A stretch of DNA of 64,000 bases from Bacillus sp. MYb209 (lineage in GTDB: Bacteria; Bacillota; Bacilli; Bacillales; Bacillaceae_G), in contig NZ_PCNZ01000003.1 in assembly GCF_002975175.1 (NCBI RefSeq), forward strand, positions 310,001-374,000, in the 5' to 3' direction. Both the position numbers and the translations under genes were made by a program. Under the pieces are notes generated by a model, which was not told where the DNA came from, ran no database searches, and saw only the letters and a program-made list of their open reading frames with translations. This document shows positions 62,295 to 64,000 of the stretch, piece after piece (the first letter of the stretch is position 1; each line of letters opens with the position of its first letter).

Positions 62295-64000
62295 GCGTAT
62301 TCTTTATGAAACGAATGTGATTAAAAAAGTTGGCCGAGTTGATAGCGGAAATACGCAAACTGACTCAATGGAATTAGAAAGACAACGCGGAATTACGATT
62401 AAAGCATCTGTCGTTTCTTTCTTTATTGGTGACTTAAAAGTAAATGTCATTGATACACCTGGACACGCTGATTTTATCGCTGAAGTGGAGCGATCATTCC
62501 GCGTTTTAGACGGTGCCATTTTAGTTATCTCTGCCGTTGAAGGTGTGCAAGCACAAACGAAGATTTTAATGCGAACACTACAGAAACTAAACATACCGAC
62601 TGTTTTATTTGTAAATAAAATAGACCGTAGTGGCGCAAATACGGAAAAAGTTGTGAAACAAATAAAAGCAATTCTTTCAAAGGATGCATTCCCCTTCTAC
62701 TCTGCCCAAAACGAAGGAACAAAGAAAGCTCGTATTATTGAATATAAATCATATGACGATCGTATTGAACGATTAGCGCCATATAAGGAATCATTGCTTG
62801 CATCATATGTAAATAACGAAATAATACCGGACGCACTATTAAGAAAAGAACTCGAAAAGCAAATACAGCAAGCAAATGTGTTTCCTATCTTTTTTGGTTC
62901 AGCAATGACAGGTATTGGAGTAACTGAGTTACTTGAAAATATTTCAGCCCTAATTCCAGCTACTAAATCGGCACAAGATAATACATTATCCGGTGTTGTT
63001 TTTAAAATTGAACGAGAATCTTCCGGGGAAAAAATTGCTTATGTAAGAGTTTTTTCTGGTAGTTTACACGTTAGAAAATATGTTGATATTCAGCGCAGTG
63101 AGTCTCTGTCACATAAAGAAAAGATTAAAAAAATGTGCATATTTCATAATGGAAATGCGGTTCAAGCTTCTACTGTTCAAAGTGGAGAGTTTTGCAAAGT
63201 ATGGGGACTTACTAATATTAAAATTGGTGATATTATCGGTGAACGGACAGATTATATTAAAGACATTCACTTTGCCGAACCACAAATGGAAGCAGCAATC
63301 GAGGCAGTTCCTAAAGAACAAATTCATAATTTATACGCTGCACTTATGGAACTATGCGAAGAAGATCCTCTCATTAAGGTTTGGAAAGATAATGTTCATA
63401 ATGAACTATACATTCGCCTTTTCGGTGAAGTACAAAAAGAAGTTATTGAAACAACACTTTATGAAAAATACAATTTACAAGTTACTTTTTCAAATACGCG
63501 AGTTGTATGTATTGAAAAACCAATTGGCATAGGGAATAGCGTTGAAGTAATGGGTGAAAAAGAGAATCCTTTTTACGCAACAATCGGCTTCAAAGTGGAA
63601 CGTGGTGAACTTAACTCTGGTATTACGTATAACTTAGGCGTTGAACTCGGATCACTACCTTTAGCATTTCATAAAGCGATTGAAGATACTGTATTTCATA
63701 CGTTAAAACAAGGTTTATACGGCTGGGAAGTTACTGACATTATCGTCACATTAACGCATACTGGCTATGCAAGTCCTGTCACAACAGCAAGTGACTTTAG
63801 AAATTTAACCCCACTCGTTTTAATGGATGCATTGAAACGAGCTGAAACATGTGTATTTGAACCAATAAATGCATTTGAATTAACTGTTCCAGAGCACGCA
63901 ATTAGTACCGCAATGTATAAACTAGCTGCCATTCCAGCAACTTTTGCAGAGCCTACGTTGCATAATGACTCTTATCATTTAACAGGATCATTACTTGTTG
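62233..64000 (+). CDS. Tet(M)/OtrA-like ribosomal protection GTPase (3' end missing)
   Basis: 589 codons are visible and the frame is open at the right edge; the family is about 640 residues. An EF-G-like G domain has G1 AHVDAGKTSLTERIL, G2 RQRGITIKAS, G3 DTPGHADF and G4 NKID. The following domains match Tet(M)-type proteins rather than EF-G (ATIGFKVERGELNSGITYNLG, then a C-terminal LTHTGYASPVTTASDFRNLTP region). It would remove tetracycline from ribosomes using GTP. GAGGA lies 10 bases before the ATG. Confidence 0.85.
   Translation, partial: MTTINIGIVAHVDAGKTSLTERILYETNVIKKVGRVDSGNTQTDSMELERQRGITIKASVVSFFIGDLKVNVIDTPGHADFIAEVERSFRVLDGAILVISAVEGVQAQTKILMRTLQKLNIPTVLFVNKIDRSGANTEKVVKQIKAILSKDAFPFYSAQNEGTKKARIIEYKSYDDRIERLAPYKESLLASYVNNEIIPDALLRKELEKQIQQANVFPIFFGSAMTGIGVTELLENISALIPATKSAQDNTLSGVVFKIERESSGEKIAYVRVFSGSLHVRKYVDIQRSESLSHKEKIKKMCIFHNGNAVQASTVQSGEFCKVWGLTNIKIGDIIGERTDYIKDIHFAEPQMEAAIEAVPKEQIHNLYAALMELCEEDPLIKVWKDNVHNELYIRLFGEVQKEVIETTLYEKYNLQVTFSNTRVVCIEKPIGIGNSVEVMGEKENPFYATIGFKVERGELNSGITYNLGVELGSLPLAFHKAIEDTVFHTLKQGLYGWEVTDIIVTLTHTGYASPVTTASDFRNLTPLVLMDALKRAETCVFEPINAFELTVPEHAISTAMYKLAAIPATFAEPTLHNDSYHLTGSLLV

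Noticed and set aside
1-64000. CRISPR arrays, tRNA and rRNA genes, prophage structural genes
   Set aside because: I looked for regularly spaced repeats, cloverleaf or rRNA-like sequence and phage gene order, and found none.

Overview
The window is low-GC Bacillus chromosome, very probably from the Bacillus cereus group. The evidence is four copies of a bcr1-like repeat bounded by ATAAA (TTTAT), Bacillus-type GGAGG ribosome binding sites before nearly every gene, a proline T-box, a YoaS/YozG-like pair, a spore-surface C1q/TNF-like protein, and many decayed insertion sequences typical of that group. I see no CRISPR array, rRNA, tRNA or intact prophage.

Layout. 1-6.5 kb: GNAT fragment, IS1595 remnant, VOC and nucleotidyltransferase genes, a Fur-boxed heme monooxygenase, an ArsR-type regulator with an MFS exporter, DinB. 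6.6-12.4 kb: bcr1 copy, GH3 beta-glucosidase divergent from an AraC regulator, a relic copy of the ArsR-type regulator, bcr1 copy, NupC transporter. 12.4-16.7 kb: proline synthesis (proBA behind a T-box, divergent proC). 17-19.4 kb: acyl-lipid desaturase with a triple 11-bp operator, and a membrane protein. 19.8-27.4 kb: a Ugp-like ABC importer operon with PHP and HAD hydrolases and a DeoR regulator; its ATPase gene ends inside a bcr1 repeat. 27.6-28.5 kb: DUF2975/XRE pair. 28.6-31 kb: gene-poor, with an internally deleted IS110 element that may keep its bridge-RNA region. 31-36.6 kb: spore-surface protein, kinase, GNAT, VOC, zinc-ribbon, beta-propeller, PadR/DUF2812. 36.7-40 kb: MoxR-DUF58-DUF4129 operon. 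40-49.8 kb: MHS transporter, class III aminotransferase, divergent catalase, secreted protein, adenine-deaminase-like enzyme, serine hydrolase, broken ABC permease. 50-55.7 kb: a complete sigma-54 unit (PAS activator, palindromic upstream site, -24/-12 promoter, amidohydrolase, DUF3311, sodium symporter). 55.7-60.5 kb: gene-poor graveyard with IS231 and other pseudogenes, structured RNA-like hairpins, a mini-bcr1 and a recent but frameshifted IS3 element. 60.5-64 kb: MarR-nitroreductase-monooxygenase operon and a Tet(M)-like ribosomal protection gene running off the right edge.

How the parts work together. Most loci are small self-contained nutrient or stress modules, each with a local regulator and a readable operator. 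The best candidates for something undescribed are: the sigma-54/cre-controlled amidohydrolase-symporter pathway; the Ugp-like importer coupled to a PHP phosphoesterase and a HAD phosphatase; an OmpR-type operator shared by the desaturase and serine-hydrolase loci; and the IS110 relic with a possible bridge RNA. All assignments come from reading the sequence. No database search was run.
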